DNA from: Corynebacterium sp. | Lineage (GTDB): Bacteria; Actinomycetota; Actinomycetes; Mycobacteriales; Mycobacteriaceae | DNA: 64,000 nucleotides | NCBI RefSeq assembly: GCF_030532965.1 | Contig: NZ_JAUNKC010000002.1 | Location: 1 to 64,000, forward strand | Reading direction: 5' to 3' | Notes under the pieces: model-generated | The model's input: the letters and a program-made list of their open reading frames with translations, nothing else | Told to the model about the DNA's origin: nothing | The model's database searches: none | Shown: piece after piece, positions 37,693 through 47,500 of the stretch | Layout of the letters: the number at the start of each line of letters is the position of its first letter | Position numbering within the stretch: the first letter of the stretch is position 1 | Program-made: the position numbers and the translations under genes

Positions 37693-38493
37693 TTAGGCCT
37701 CGAGGTTTTTAAACCCGATCCCTAGAGGAAGGCCAACGTTGTCGTGAAACTGTTGCCCATTGATGGTGACTGCGGCGAAAAGGCGAGCGTCGCCGGTTTC
37801 GGGGGCTGGCCCCAGGCCCGGGGAGAATAGTTCAAGGTAATCGGCGGTTAGGTTCGCGGCGGAGAGAACGGACCTGGCCGCCGTCAATACCGCAGCGGCA
37901 CCATGTTCGCTTGCGTGAGCGCCTGCGGTTAACGCCGCCGAAAGCGCGAGCAATTGCTCCTGTTCAGATTCTGGGATATCGAGATTCTGATCGGATATCG
38001 CAACGCCACCAGGCATGCGCACGGTTGGCACGGAATGCACGGTGACCGGTAGGTGCAGGTCGGTGATCGCGTGTTGTACGGTAACGAGGAGCTCGTAGTT
38101 GTTTTCGCCAAGAATCACATCGCTGCAGCCCACCGCGCTGATGAGCGTGAGAATCCGGGTTGCGTCGGTGGCTAACCTGGCAGGTGCGTGCATTCCCAGA
38201 TCGGCTACTGCGATCGTGGTGCGGAAGCCATTGGGCCACAGTGTTTCATCGGTGTAGCGGAACACGGCGTCGATGTGGGCGTCGACAAGCAAATTGTGCT
38301 CGACGGTGGGGTGCGCCGCCACGATGGTGACCGCGCCAGGCATGCGGCGCGCGGCGCGGATTAATGCGGCGTGACCGGCGTGGAAGTTGGATTGGAGCGG
38401 AATCAACACTACTGGTCGGCCTTTGCCGCGGAAAACACGGGCGATCCGGGCGGGGTCAGTCACCTCAAGCGCCTGGCCAAATTCAAAACTCAC
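37693..38493 (-). CDS. PanC-like protein with altered catalytic residues
   Basis: A 266-aa relative of pantothenate synthetase, clearly homologous over its length: PVVLIPLQSNFHAGHAALI, SVPTVRMPGGVAIS, ALSAALTAGAHA, ADYLELFSPGLGP. The HxGH pair is kept. However, the PTMG loop, the Asn and Gln of the NPxQF segment (here AAHPTVEHN), the Lys and Gln of GEKDYQQ (here GENNYELL) and the SSRN loop (here SDQN) are changed, and about 25 residues after NPxQF are missing. It is therefore doubtful that it makes pantothenate. panD and coaX, its partners in Mycobacterium, are absent. It abuts the next gene with no gap. Confidence 0.8.
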   Translation of the reverse strand: MSFEFGQALEVTDPARIARVFRGKGRPVVLIPLQSNFHAGHAALIRAARRMPGAVTIVAAHPTVEHNLLVDAHIDAVFRYTDETLWPNGFRTTIAVADLGMHAPARLATDATRILTLISAVGCSDVILGENNYELLVTVQHAITDLHLPVTVHSVPTVRMPGGVAISDQNLDIPESEQEQLLALSAALTAGAHASEHGAAAVLTAARSVLSAANLTADYLELFSPGLGPAPETGDARLFAAVTINGQQFHDNVGLPLGIGFKNLEA

Positions 38494-39117
38494 TTAGTTC
38501 TCTTTCGGATGGGGATTTTTAGCCACATCGACCATAGCAGCTAAAACGTCTGCTAACTGAGAATCGGCTAGCGTTGACAGGCTACGTTCCACCACCTGCG
38601 GATCAAGCAGAAATGACGGGACTGGGCTAGGTGGTAGCGCGGATTCGGATTGCAGCTCGGAGGCATGAGCCGCGACGTGATGCGACAGGTGGTGCAACAA
38701 CAGTCCGGCAACAAAGGAGTCCCGGTGCTCAGGTGGTATGGAACGAAACCCCACCTGTAGTTCAGATGCCAGTAGCTCCAAGACAACGGGCATGATGTCA
38801 TCGGTGCTTACCACCGCCCAGTTTCTATCCCCGTTCCATAACATAAGCGCCGTCATACAGCCTGCCGCTTTCAGTGCGTTCAGGCTGGTCAAATCGTGTG
38901 AAAGGCTGACAACGACAACCATAAGCCCAGGCCGAGCATGGTTGAGAACCGTGTCAATGTGGGCGGCTGTATCCGCGGCGGCCGAGTCGATGACCACCAT
39001 GTCCACGGAATCGATTGTCAAGATGCCATGCACTCGGTGTCGAGACGCGTGTAATTGGGAGACAAATTCCCCAGAACCGAGCGCGGCGATGCTAAGCGTG
39101 GGTGGTGACACATCCAT
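38494..39117 (-). CDS. Short DUF2520/Rossmann-like protein (Rv3603c position)
   Basis: A 207-aa protein between the DUF6779-like gene and the PanC-like gene, the place held in Mycobacterium by Rv3603c, a Rossmann-fold protein with a DUF2520 C-terminal half. Here the N-terminal part retains a strand pattern (LSIAALGSGEFVSQL) but not a clean GxGxxG. The segment HARPGLMVVVVSLSHDLTSL and the later RSIPPEHRDSFVAGLLLHHLSHHV match that architecture in reduced form. Probably a shrunken relative that may no longer bind NAD(P). Function unknown. Confidence 0.6.
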   Translation of the reverse strand: MDVSPPTLSIAALGSGEFVSQLHASRHRVHGILTIDSVDMVVIDSAAADTAAHIDTVLNHARPGLMVVVVSLSHDLTSLNALKAAGCMTALMLWNGDRNWAVVSTDDIMPVVLELLASELQVGFRSIPPEHRDSFVAGLLLHHLSHHVAAHASELQSESALPPSPVPSFLLDPQVVERSLSTLADSQLADVLAAMVDVAKNPHPKEN

Positions 39118-39122
39118 GGCTG

Positions 39123-40244
39123 TTAGTGTTGCCGCTTCAGCAGGTCCGCGACGCTAACCGACGCGGAGTTCTCGTCGCGGCGACGCCGCCTGCGTGGGGT
39201 GTCCGCCTCGTCGGCCTGCGGGGTATCTGGTTTTCGGTGTGAACCGTGCGATTCGAAACTGCGGGTTGAGGCTGGTTCTTCCTCTGGCTTACGGCGGCGA
39301 CCGCCAGTGTCTGCGGCAGATGCTGGGCTTACAGAGGCAGCAGGAGCCGCGGAGGTTGTAGGAGTCGAAGGAGCCGTAGGGGCCGTAGGGGTCGATCCCA
39401 TCGATCCATAGAGGTCCCGGAACTGTGGGACGGAGAACTCAAGATCCTGTGTTTCAGCAGGTGCCGCTGGTTTCGGCTCGACTGTGGGCTCGAAACGGGG
39501 CGGCAGGTGCGGGGCAATAATTGGCTCCGGCTGCGGAATTGGCTCTGGTTCCGGCTCCCGCCTTGGCTCCGGCCTTGGTTCCGGCGCGGGCGGGGTGATT
39601 CGCGCCCCCACCGGGAATTCACTGTAATGTTTGACCGGTGTTGGCTCAGGCACGTAACCGACCGCTGGGCCAACAATTGGCATTTCACCAGTGCTGGAAA
39701 TTGACGTCGCGGTGATTGGGCTTTCTTTAAAATCGCTGGCAAACCGGGAGGGTTGCGGGTTAATGGTGGTTTCGATTTCGCGGATACGACGGGCTTCCGC
39801 ACGGATCATCGTCGGTTCTTCTAATGAGTATCCCCGCAAATCCTCTAGTTGAGCGCGTAGTTGTTCCAGCTGTTCCTTGATCTCAGCGAGGGTGGCGGCT
39901 GATTCAGCTGCCGCAGCGGCGGTCCGCTCGGTGATTCGTTGTTCCATTTCCAGCTCACGGGCGGACTGTTCGGCATCAAATTCCAATTGGACTTGATACA
40001 ATTCCGCCTCGTGCATTTCGCGCTGTTTTCCTAGTTCGTTTCGATACCGGTACGTCAAAACAGCGCCGATCGCGGCCGCCCAGAGGGCTGCTAACATGCC
40101 GAGTTTTAATACGCTGACGTTCCCGGTTACCATAGTGGTGATGCTGGCACCGATCGCGAGCACGACAAGCACAATGAGGAGCACCTGCCCCTTGTCGCGG
40201 GATGCGGCATTATCGTCGTCAGTTTCTGGTGGAAGCACACTCAT
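39123..40244 (-). CDS. Two-TM coiled-coil membrane protein (DUF6779-like)
   Basis: A 373-aa protein. Two membrane helices (VLLIVLVVLAIGASITTMV; LGMLAALWAAAIGAVLTY) are followed by a long coiled coil of about 80 residues (ELYQVQLEFDAEQSARELEM to EQLRAQLEDLRG) and a Pro/Glu/Arg-rich disordered tail with repeats of the PEPRPEPRREPEPEP kind. The conserved actinobacterial place between fol genes and panC supports the family. I chose MSVLPPETD as start, 10 bp after the DUF3180 gene. Such a layout fits a cell-envelope or division scaffold, but that is inference. Confidence 0.75.
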   Translation of the reverse strand: MSVLPPETDDDNAASRDKGQVLLIVLVVLAIGASITTMVTGNVSVLKLGMLAALWAAAIGAVLTYRYRNELGKQREMHEAELYQVQLEFDAEQSARELEMEQRITERTAAAAAESAATLAEIKEQLEQLRAQLEDLRGYSLEEPTMIRAEARRIREIETTINPQPSRFASDFKESPITATSISSTGEMPIVGPAVGYVPEPTPVKHYSEFPVGARITPPAPEPRPEPRREPEPEPIPQPEPIIAPHLPPRFEPTVEPKPAAPAETQDLEFSVPQFRDLYGSMGSTPTAPTAPSTPTTSAAPAASVSPASAADTGGRRRKPEEEPASTRSFESHGSHRKPDTPQADEADTPRRRRRRDENSASVSVADLLKRQH

Positions 40245-40254
40245 GCATACCAAA

Positions 40255-40722
40255 TTACCCGACAGTTTCTCCATCTTGGGGAGGCGGAGCGGTACAACTG
40301 CGTTCTAACCACAATCCGGCCGCCGATAGCGCGAGGCCGCCTAAACCTGCGGCGATGACGCGCGGGCCGTCGTCGCCAGCGGATAGCAAAAATGACATCC
40401 GGGGAATCACATAGACGCCCATGCCGGTATAGATGCCCGCAAAAATCGCCCCAGTCCACGCCGAGGTTTTGCCGATAACCAGGTAATATGCAACTTTTGT
40501 CGGCTCTAGTTGCGAGCGATCGAAGCCGATTCGATTGTCCGAAATTTTCCCGCGCACCGTCCATGCCAACAAGACGCACAATGCGGCCATTGCCCACAAT
40601 GTAATGGCGACGGAGGCGGGCACCGCAGTCATCATGGAATAAAATTGTTGAACAATAATCAGCGTGGCGGCGGCGAACAGCCCCCACGTTCCCACCAATG
40701 CAGTCACAGACGTGGGCTTCAT
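40255..40722 (-). CDS. DUF3180 membrane protein
   Basis: A 155-aa protein with four membrane helices (GTWGLFAAATLIIVQQF; ITLWAMAALCVLLAW; AWTGAIFAGIYTGMGVYV; AAGLGGLALSAAGLWL). The pattern MKPTSVTALV...RSQLEPTKVAYYLVIGKTSAW is typical of DUF3180, which follows folK in many actinobacteria. It overlaps folK by 4 bp (ATGA type). Function unknown. Confidence 0.85.
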   Translation of the reverse strand: MKPTSVTALVGTWGLFAAATLIIVQQFYSMMTAVPASVAITLWAMAALCVLLAWTVRGKISDNRIGFDRSQLEPTKVAYYLVIGKTSAWTGAIFAGIYTGMGVYVIPRMSFLLSAGDDGPRVIAAGLGGLALSAAGLWLERSCTAPPPQDGETVG

Positions 40723-41204
40723 ACCGCAACCACCGCCTCTACATCAGATCGATCAAGCTTTTCGACGATCCTAGCAACCGGTTCCCCCAAAAGTCGCGCA
40801 TTTGGATCAGCTGCAAGCCACGGCACCAAAACGAATGCCCGGTGATGCGCCCACGGGTGCGGCAACAGCAACGTGGGGTCGTCGCAAAGCACCTCCGTGC
40901 CCGTGTCATCAATGACCTGGACAATATCCACATCCAGGGTTCGCGGCCCCCACCGTTTAACCCGCACCCGCTCTGCGGCTTCCTCCAGCCGCTGCCCGCG
41001 CCGCAATAGTTCCATCGGGCTTTGTTCGACCTCGACGATCAACACGGCGTTTAAAAACTCGTCCTGGTCGGTCACACCCCACGGCGGCGTTGAGAAAACC
41101 GGCGACTGTGCGACAATCTCGGGGGCAAATTCATCGAAAACTGTTTGCAACAGCTCGTACCGGTCGTCCATATTTGAGCCAATCGACAGCACCGCCCGAA
41201 TCAT
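40719..41204 (-). CDS. folK: 2-amino-4-hydroxy-6-hydroxymethyldihydropteridine pyrophosphokinase
   Basis: A 161-aa folate-pathway kinase. N-terminal LSIGSNMDDRYELLQ, the pterin-binding VFSTPPWGVTDQDEFLNAV and the metal-binding RWGPRTLDVDIV are diagnostic. It overlaps folB and the DUF3180 gene by 4 bp each, so the folE-folP-folB-folK run is tightly coupled. Confidence 0.96.
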   Translation of the reverse strand: MIRAVLSIGSNMDDRYELLQTVFDEFAPEIVAQSPVFSTPPWGVTDQDEFLNAVLIVEVEQSPMELLRRGQRLEEAAERVRVKRWGPRTLDVDIVQVIDDTGTEVLCDDPTLLLPHPWAHHRAFVLVPWLAADPNARLLGEPVARIVEKLDRSDVEAVVAV

Positions 41205-41572
41205 GATCGCCCCCGAGACCTGCGCGCGACCACCGCGACGTCCGCAAACTCCAGCGGGATCGGCGCGTGTGGCTTGTGCACCGTCACCTCGACCGCGAAC
41301 AACTGATCGAAAGTTGCCATAATCTCATCGGCGATCATCGCAGCGACCCGCTCGATCAGATCAAAACTGGGCCCGGTCACCACCTCGTGCGCAATCCGAG
41401 CCAATTCGGCGTAATTAACCGTAGCCGCCAAGTCATCCGTTTCGGCCGCCACCGAAAAATCAAGCCAGCAGGTCACATCCACCTGGAATTCCTGGCCGAC
41501 TCGTTTCTCCTCCGGGAATACTCCGTGATAGCCGTATGCTTTCAGTCCAGAAAGCTCAATGCGATCCGCCAT
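41201..41572 (-). CDS. folB: Dihydroneopterin aldolase
   Basis: A 123-aa enzyme cutting dihydroneopterin to the hydroxymethyl pterin used by FolK. The fold signature IELSGLKAYGYHGVFPEEKRVGQ opens the protein; the catalytic Glu and Lys are in LIERVAAMIAD and VTVHKPHAPIP. Third of four consecutive folate genes. Confidence 0.95.
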   Translation of the reverse strand: MADRIELSGLKAYGYHGVFPEEKRVGQEFQVDVTCWLDFSVAAETDDLAATVNYAELARIAHEVVTGPSFDLIERVAAMIADEIMATFDQLFAVEVTVHKPHAPIPLEFADVAVVARRSRGRS

Positions 41573-41580
41573 CGTAGCCG

Positions 41581-42381
41581 CTACTCCCCTCGCCTAATCC
41601 GGGCGGCGACATCTACCGCCGAACGCGAACTAGCCACGTCGTGCACGCGAACGCCCCACACCCCTTGAGCAGCCACAATTGCAGTTACCGCAGCCGTAGC
41701 CACATCCACATTTGGGCCTAATTCAGCCAAAAAACGCTTCCGCGACGCCCCAACTAACAACGGAAAACCAATGTCAGCCAACCGCGCCAAGCCGTGTAAC
41801 AGCGCCCAGTTATTTGCAGCAGTCTTGGCAAAGCCCAAGCCCGGATCAAGGCATATTTGCTGCGGGGTAAGTCCGGCTGCCAACGCAGAATCGATAAGAG
41901 AATGCAACTTGGCCACAACCTCATCAACAACATGCGCACCGTGGTGGGCACCAGCAGCATCACCGAACCGATCCGTCTGCCAATGCATCAAACATACCGG
42001 GACCTGGGATTCCGCCATCACCTTCAGCATCCGGGGATCGGCCGCACCGCCGGAAACATCGTTAATCATCGACACACCAGCCGCCACGCACGCCTCAGCG
42101 ACCGACGCACGCATCGTATCAACCGAGGTTTTAATGCCCGCAGTGGCTAATTCGGCAATCACCGGGACCACGCGATGCTTTTCGACGTCCTCCGGCACCC
42201 GCACCGCGCCTGGCCTAGTCGACTCCCCGCCGACATCAATGATGTCCGCGCCCTGGTCAATCAAGCTGTGGGCATGGCTGATGGCGGCATCGAAATCTAT
42301 ATACTTACCGCCATCGGAAAACGAGTCAGAAGTAACATTGACGATGCCCATAACCTGGGTGCGACCATGAGTCTCAAACAT
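41581..42381 (-). CDS. folP: Dihydropteroate synthase
   Basis: A 266-aa TIM-barrel enzyme joining the pterin pyrophosphate with p-aminobenzoate; the sulfonamide target. MGIVNVTSDSFSDGGKY, GGESTRPGA, MINDVSGGAADPRML and DPGLGFAKTAANNW and VGASRKRFL are all present. It starts 3 bp after folE, and 8 bp separate it from folB. Confidence 0.96.
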   Translation of the reverse strand: MFETHGRTQVMGIVNVTSDSFSDGGKYIDFDAAISHAHSLIDQGADIIDVGGESTRPGAVRVPEDVEKHRVVPVIAELATAGIKTSVDTMRASVAEACVAAGVSMINDVSGGAADPRMLKVMAESQVPVCLMHWQTDRFGDAAGAHHGAHVVDEVVAKLHSLIDSALAAGLTPQQICLDPGLGFAKTAANNWALLHGLARLADIGFPLLVGASRKRFLAELGPNVDVATAAVTAIVAAQGVWGVRVHDVASSRSAVDVAARIRRGE

Positions 42382-42384
42382 GCG

Positions 42385-42954
42385 TTATCCCCAGATAAGG
42401 CTCAATGCCTCGGCCCGAGAAGCTGCATCCCGCTTAAAACCGCCACGCACAGCCGACGTTGTGGTGGAGGCACCCGGTTTCCGAATCCCCCGCATCGCCA
42501 TGCACAAATGCTCGCATTCAATGACCACGATCACCGAATGAGCCTCAAGTTTGGCCACCAATGCATCAGCAACCTGGGACGTTAACCGTTCCTGCACCTG
42601 GGGGCGCTTTGCGAATAAATCCACCAACCGGGCCAATTTGCTCAGCCCGGTCACTTTGCCGGAATCGCCTGGAATGTAGCCGATATGCGCCTTGCCGAAA
42701 AACGGCACCAAGTGGTGCTCGCACGTGGAATAAATCGGAATGTCTTTTACCAGCACCAATTCCCGATGATCCTCATTGAATGTCTTATTCAAAACCTCTG
42801 TCGGATCGGAATGCAAACCGGCAAACATTTCCGCATAGGCACGAGCCACCCGTGCAGGAGTTTCGCGCAACCCCTCCCGGTCTGGGTCTTCACCTACCGC
42901 CAATAGCAATTCCCGAACGGCAGCCTCCGCACGATCCTGGTCAAAAGAACCCAT
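42385..42954 (-). CDS. folE: GTP cyclohydrolase I
   Basis: A 189-aa zinc enzyme opening the folate pathway from GTP. Zinc ligands are in [20 protein letters not shown] and in [11 protein letters not shown]; the [17 protein letters not shown] helix and the catalytic segment are normal. Its ATG lies within the ftsH stop region (shared base), so expression is linked to ftsH. Confidence 0.96.
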   Translation of the reverse strand: MGSFDQDRAEAAVRELLLAVGEDPDREGLRETPARVARAYAEMFAGLHSDPTEVLNKTFNEDHRELVLVKDIPIYSTCEHHLVPFFGKAHIGYIPGDSGKVTGLSKLARLVDLFAKRPQVQERLTSQVADALVAKLEAHSVIVVIECEHLCMAMRGIRKPGASTTTSAVRGGFKRDAASRAEALSLIWG

Positions 42955-45368
42955 TAGTTCTTCTCCTCGTCTTTCGGCTGCTCATCATTCCACGGATTTT
43001 CCGTCCGCTCGTTCTCTGGTAACCGGAATCCGATTTCCTCCGTCGGGGCTACCGGTTGCGGTTGCTGCTGGGGCGCAGCCTGACCTGCATACGGGTTTGA
43101 AGCTTTATCACCTGGGACCGTCCACCCCGCAGGCGGTGGTGTACCAGCGTAGCGAGTCTGTTCTTCGTCTGGGCCACTTGGGACCACTGGAACCATTTCC
43201 GTCGGATAAGCCTTTGGATTAGGCCCTTGCGCCGCTGCTGTGGACTGGGTCGCTTCCTCGGAGGTTTGTTGTGGAATCGACTGAGCGGTTGCCTGCGGCA
43301 CTGGCTGCGGCACTGGCTGCGGTGCAGGCTGTGGTGCAGGCACCCGACCAGCCGCTAACTCTTCGGCTCGCTTTGCACGGGCTGCTTTAGAAGCGTCCAG
43401 CAGGGAGAATCGCTTCGGTGGTTCTTCGCCGCGTTCAATTGCAAGTTCAGTTGGTGTCTTCACCGGTTCCCGGCCAGCCTGGCGTGGGAACCGCACGTCC
43501 TCATCGGGGAAGACTTCCCCGACTTCGCGCGGCGTGATGCCGTCGAAAAGCGCCTCTAGATCCGGGCGTCGCAGAGTCTCTTTCTCCAGGAGTTTCTCGG
43601 CTAAAAGATCCAAGTAATCGCGGTACTCAGCGAGGATGTTATAAGCCTCGGTATGGGCTTTGTCCATTAAGTACTTCATCTCGCGGTCAATCTGCGCCGC
43701 AGTCTCCGGCGAGTATTCCAACGCGCCCTGGCCTGGGCGGCCGGAGAACGGATCGCCCTGCTCATCGCCGTACTTCACCATGCCTAGCGACGGACTCATG
43801 CCGTACTCCACCAGCATAGCTTTCGCGATTTTAGTGGCCATCTCAATGTCGGCGGATGCGCCGGTGGTGGGCTCGCCGAACACCAATTCCTCCGCGGCGC
43901 GACCACCCATGGCGAAGACCAACCGGGCAAACAACTCATCCCGGTTGTACATGCCCTTATCGTCTTCCTGCGCGGTCATAGCATGACCACCGGTTTTGCC
44001 ACGCGCCAGAATGGTCACCTTATACACCCGCTCGATGTTCTTCAGCGCCCACGCGGCCAGAGTGTGTCCACCCTCGTGGTAAGCGGTGACCTTCTTTTCC
44101 TTCTCGGAAATCACCTTGCTGGAACGACGCGGCCCACCGATCACACGATCCGTTGCTTCTTCCAAGGCGTCCGCGGTAATAACATTGCCGCCGATACGCG
44201 CAGTCAACAATGCTGCTTCATTGAGAACGTTAGCTAAATCCGCGCCGGACATGCCCGCGGTACGACGCGCCAACGCCTTCAAATCCGCATCCTTAGCAAA
44301 CGGTTTGCCCTTCGCATGCACCTCAAGAATCTGCTCGCGTCCCTTCAAATCCGGATTTGTAACCGGAATCTGGCGGTCAAACCGACCTGGGCGCAACAGA
44401 GCTGGGTCAAGAATATCCGGGCGGTTCGTCGCAGCCATAAGGATCACGCCTTCTCGATCGCCAAATCCGTCCATCTCGACCAATAATTGGTTCAGAGTTT
44501 GTTCACGCTCATCGTGTCCACCACCCATGCCGGAACCACGCTGACGACCCACAGCGTCGATCTCGTCGACGAAGATAATGCAGGGCGAGTTTTCCCGTGC
44601 CTGTTTGAACAGGTCACGCACCCGAGACGCACCAACACCGACAAACATTTCCACGAAATCCGAGCCAGAGATGGAATAAAACGGAACACCCGCTTCACCA
44701 GCTACCGCCCGAGCCAGCAGGGTTTTACCCGTACCGGGTGGCCCATACAAAAGGACACCGCGCGGAATCTTTGCACCCAATGCTTCATAACGCGACGGGT
44801 CCTGCAAGAAGTCTTTAATCTCCTGCAATTCGTCAACAGCCTCGTCCGCGCCAGCCACATCGGCGAAAGTATTGGTGGGCATATCCTTGGTAAGTTCTTT
44901 GGCTTTCGAACCCGCAAACCCAAAGACTCCCATACCGCCGCCTTGCATTCGGCTGAACATCCACATGATCAAACCAAACACGATCAGCATCGGCAGGATG
45001 TAGCCCAACATCTGCATCAAGAAATTGTCTTGCGTGACGTTGGTTGTGAACTTATCGGTTTTCGATTCCGAAACCTTAGCGAAGATTTCCGGTGAGGTTC
45101 GCGCCGGATACTGCGCCATGATTTCTTTTATGTCTTTTTTACCCTCATGTTCAATGCCGTTTTTAAGCTTCAGACGCAGTCGCTGTTCGCGATCGTCAAT
45201 ATTGGCCTCTGTGACGTTGTTCTTCTCTAATTGGGTGATAGCCACAGATGTTTCCACCTTGACGAAACCCCGTGTTGAGGAGCCAAACAACGAAATCAGG
45301 TAAAGGGAAATCAAAACGATCGCCGTGATCGCCGCAATTTGAATGATCTTACTATTCTTCACGTTCAC
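42954..45368 (-). CDS. ftsH: ATP-dependent membrane zinc protease FtsH
   Basis: An 804-aa AAA+ membrane protease. Two N-terminal helices ([40 protein letters not shown]) flank a periplasmic loop. The Walker A is [16 protein letters not shown], the second region of homology [13 protein letters not shown], and the zinc site HEGGH near 423 with the distal Asp ligand later. The C-terminal 150 residues form a Pro/Gln-rich tail ([16 protein letters not shown]), longer than in E. coli but common in actinobacteria. It heads the folate genes, as in Mycobacterium (Rv3610c). Confidence 0.97.
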   Translation of the reverse strand: MNVKNSKIIQIAAITAIVLISLYLISLFGSSTRGFVKVETSVAITQLEKNNVTEANIDDREQRLRLKLKNGIEHEGKKDIKEIMAQYPARTSPEIFAKVSESKTDKFTTNVTQDNFLMQMLGYILPMLIVFGLIMWMFSRMQGGGMGVFGFAGSKAKELTKDMPTNTFADVAGADEAVDELQEIKDFLQDPSRYEALGAKIPRGVLLYGPPGTGKTLLARAVAGEAGVPFYSISGSDFVEMFVGVGASRVRDLFKQARENSPCIIFVDEIDAVGRQRGSGMGGGHDEREQTLNQLLVEMDGFGDREGVILMAATNRPDILDPALLRPGRFDRQIPVTNPDLKGREQILEVHAKGKPFAKDADLKALARRTAGMSGADLANVLNEAALLTARIGGNVITADALEEATDRVIGGPRRSSKVISEKEKKVTAYHEGGHTLAAWALKNIERVYKVTILARGKTGGHAMTAQEDDKGMYNRDELFARLVFAMGGRAAEELVFGEPTTGASADIEMATKIAKAMLVEYGMSPSLGMVKYGDEQGDPFSGRPGQGALEYSPETAAQIDREMKYLMDKAHTEAYNILAEYRDYLDLLAEKLLEKETLRRPDLEALFDGITPREVGEVFPDEDVRFPRQAGREPVKTPTELAIERGEEPPKRFSLLDASKAARAKRAEELAAGRVPAPQPAPQPVPQPVPQATAQSIPQQTSEEATQSTAAAQGPNPKAYPTEMVPVVPSGPDEEQTRYAGTPPPAGWTVPGDKASNPYAGQAAPQQQPQPVAPTEEIGFRLPENERTENPWNDEQPKDEEKN

Positions 45369-45449
45369 ACACCTTGGAGCCCAGTTAAACCCCGTGGCCT
45401 CATACTAGTCACTAATGAAATCAACACTTAACTAACGACAAAACCCCGC

Positions 45450-45484
45450 CCCGAGGTTCCCACGCACACAAACATGACCTCGGG
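45450..45484 (-). terminator. Probable terminator behind hpt
   Basis: Minus-strand stem CCCGAGGT / ACCTCGGG around a 19-nt loop is followed by GCGGGGTTTTG. The T run is short and preceded by G residues, so efficiency is uncertain. Confidence 0.5.
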
Positions 45485-45515
45485 CAAACGGGGAAATCGG
45501 AACGGAACTAAAAAA

Positions 45516-46103
45516 CTACGCGTCTGAATATACATTAGGGTGCAATGTTCCAACATATGGCAGATCCCGATACCGCTCCGCGTAATCGAGCCCGTAGCCG
45601 ATCACAAACTCGTTGGGAATATCAAAACCGATATCCAGCAGGTCGACCTTGGCCGTTACCGCTTCCGGCTTGCGCAGCAGAGTAACAACCTCAAGCGATT
45701 TAGGTTTACGGTTCTTCAAATTCCGCACCAGCCAACTTAAGGTCAAACCGGAATCGATGATGTCCTCGACAATCAATACGTCACGCCCTTCAATATCGCG
45801 ATCCAGATCCTTAAGAATCCGCACCACACCAGAGGACGTCGTCGAATTGCCGTATGACGAAACCGCCATAAATTCGACTTGCGAAGGAATACTCAACGCC
45901 CGCGCAAAATCGGTGATGAAGAACACCGCGCCCTTCAGCACACAGACCAGGATGAGGTCATCTTCTGCGTCTTGGTAGTGCTTAGACACCTTGTCCGCTA
46001 TTTCTTGGATGCGAGAATGAAGCAGCTCTTCCCCAATCAAAACTGCTTCGACATCGTCACCGTATCGATGAGGCGGAACATTAAAATCTTTAGCTGAATG
46101 CAT
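45516..46103 (-). CDS. hpt: Hypoxanthine-guanine phosphoribosyltransferase
   Basis: A 195-aa purine salvage enzyme. The PRPP-binding loop is VLIVEDIIDSGLTLSWL near 113, with the flexible-loop YGNSTTSSGVV and the C-terminal FVIGYGLDYAERYRDLPYVG block. I start at MHSAKDFNVPPHRYGDD; the longer frame upstream is not conserved. Placed between ftsH and tilS as in Mycobacterium (Rv3624c), but an extra gene is inserted before tilS. Confidence 0.95.
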   Translation of the reverse strand: MHSAKDFNVPPHRYGDDVEAVLIGEELLHSRIQEIADKVSKHYQDAEDDLILVCVLKGAVFFITDFARALSIPSQVEFMAVSSYGNSTTSSGVVRILKDLDRDIEGRDVLIVEDIIDSGLTLSWLVRNLKNRKPKSLEVVTLLRKPEAVTAKVDLLDIGFDIPNEFVIGYGLDYAERYRDLPYVGTLHPNVYSDA

Positions 46104-46316
46104 CTCGGTCACGATCGAAAGCGTCCTCTCGGAGAAGTTTGATAGCCAGCGAAACTGATTGTTACTGATCCCTGAAGACCAACAGCGCAAAACGCACGCA
46201 ATACCCAAAAGTCTGCCATGTTTACCAAAGCTTTACCAACCTTCAGAAAAGCTCCTACTCAAAACCATCGATGTTCACTTCAAACTCAGTGCATCACCAC
46301 CACACAAGACCAACGA

Positions 46317-47357
46317 CTAGGCGGCTAACGGCTCCGCTATCGGAACGACATGCCTTCCCGGTGACTTCCGATTCGGATTCAATTGCAAAAGCCGCGACAC
46401 CATCGGAATCAACCCATCCCGCAACTCGCGTGGCGACAAACGCAACGGATGATACCCCTGGTTGGCGATTTGAATCTGCCTAAGCCGCTCATCTTGAAGC
46501 ACCTCCACCAAACCATGCCCCTGAACTTGTAAATGTTCCGGGTCATACTTCACGTCACCGTCGATTTCCACCTGAAGCCAACCGTCGATAAGCAAATCAA
46601 TTCGCCGTTTCTGAAGTTCACCATATTCCGAACGGGTACAGACCACAGCCTGCACATCAATCCGCCGAATCCCCAGCTCCTTCCTAGACCGCTCCAAAAT
46701 CCACCGTGCGTATGTTTCCCACACGCTTTCCGCCGAATCCACCGCGCGACCAAGCAATCTCAGCGCCCTCCTAACCCCCGGACGACCGCGACGCGCAAGC
46801 AAATAGCGCCTGACGGCCGCCGCTGTAGCTTTACCTCGACCAAGCACCCGACGCACCAATGCACTTTCAATAAAAGCCAAAGCCTCCAGCTCGCCGTGCC
46901 ACAGCAAAATATCAACGAAAGTGCGGGGCACACTGGTCACACGCAGTCCGTTCACAATTTCGACCTCATCCAGCGGTAACAACCGGTCATGGTATCGAAC
47001 ATTCCTCCGCCATTTGCTTCGACTGGGCGGCCGCCGGTTCTCCGGCAAACAGAGATCAATTGTCTCGACCCTCCCTAGGTTGAGTGTCGGCAAGCCATGC
47101 ACCTCTGCGGCCGCCAAACCACACAACACCGCAGTTCGCACCCCATGTCCGACCGCAAATACTTGTGCTTTTCGACGCTCCCACCAGCGCATTCCGTTAA
47201 AAACGTCCCGCCGCATGAAAACCCGCGGCGTCAGCCGCACAAATTCCTTCACCCAAGCTAGATCCGTGAGCGCTTCAGTCCTCGCCTTGCCGGAGTCCGG
47301 CAACCTGAACAGGTGCGTACTCCGCTCGCCAGGTACCACCCAACACTGAGTATCCAT
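46317..47357 (-). CDS. AbiEi/DUF559-like protein (winged helix plus PD-(D/E)XK nuclease fold)
   Basis: A 346-aa protein. The N-terminal half resembles the AbiEi antitoxin/abortive-infection winged-helix group (FMRRDVFNGMRWWERRKAQVFAVG, AVLCGLAAAEVHGLPTL, VTSVPRTFVDILLW). The C-terminal half has RRIDLLIDGWLQVEIDGDVKY, the D...ExDG pattern of DUF559/Vsr-type nucleases. This architecture is widespread in actinobacteria without a known partner toxin; defence or repair roles are guesses. AGGGG precedes the ATG. It interrupts the hpt-tilS order and is flanked on its 5' side by repeat cluster E. Confidence 0.65.
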   Translation of the reverse strand: MDTQCWVVPGERSTHLFRLPDSGKARTEALTDLAWVKEFVRLTPRVFMRRDVFNGMRWWERRKAQVFAVGHGVRTAVLCGLAAAEVHGLPTLNLGRVETIDLCLPENRRPPSRSKWRRNVRYHDRLLPLDEVEIVNGLRVTSVPRTFVDILLWHGELEALAFIESALVRRVLGRGKATAAAVRRYLLARRGRPGVRRALRLLGRAVDSAESVWETYARWILERSRKELGIRRIDVQAVVCTRSEYGELQKRRIDLLIDGWLQVEIDGDVKYDPEHLQVQGHGLVEVLQDERLRQIQIANQGYHPLRLSPRELRDGLIPMVSRLLQLNPNRKSPGRHVVPIAEPLAA

Positions 47358-47500
47358 ATCAGCCCCTATTGGTTCATTTGTTCTAATAAATTCAATCATC
47401 CACAAAACCGACTGTGCGCACAATGGGAAAACTAAAATTCATCGCTAAATTAACCCCATTCGGGGCAGTATATTTTCGAATGGTTCCTGCCATCTCCCAG

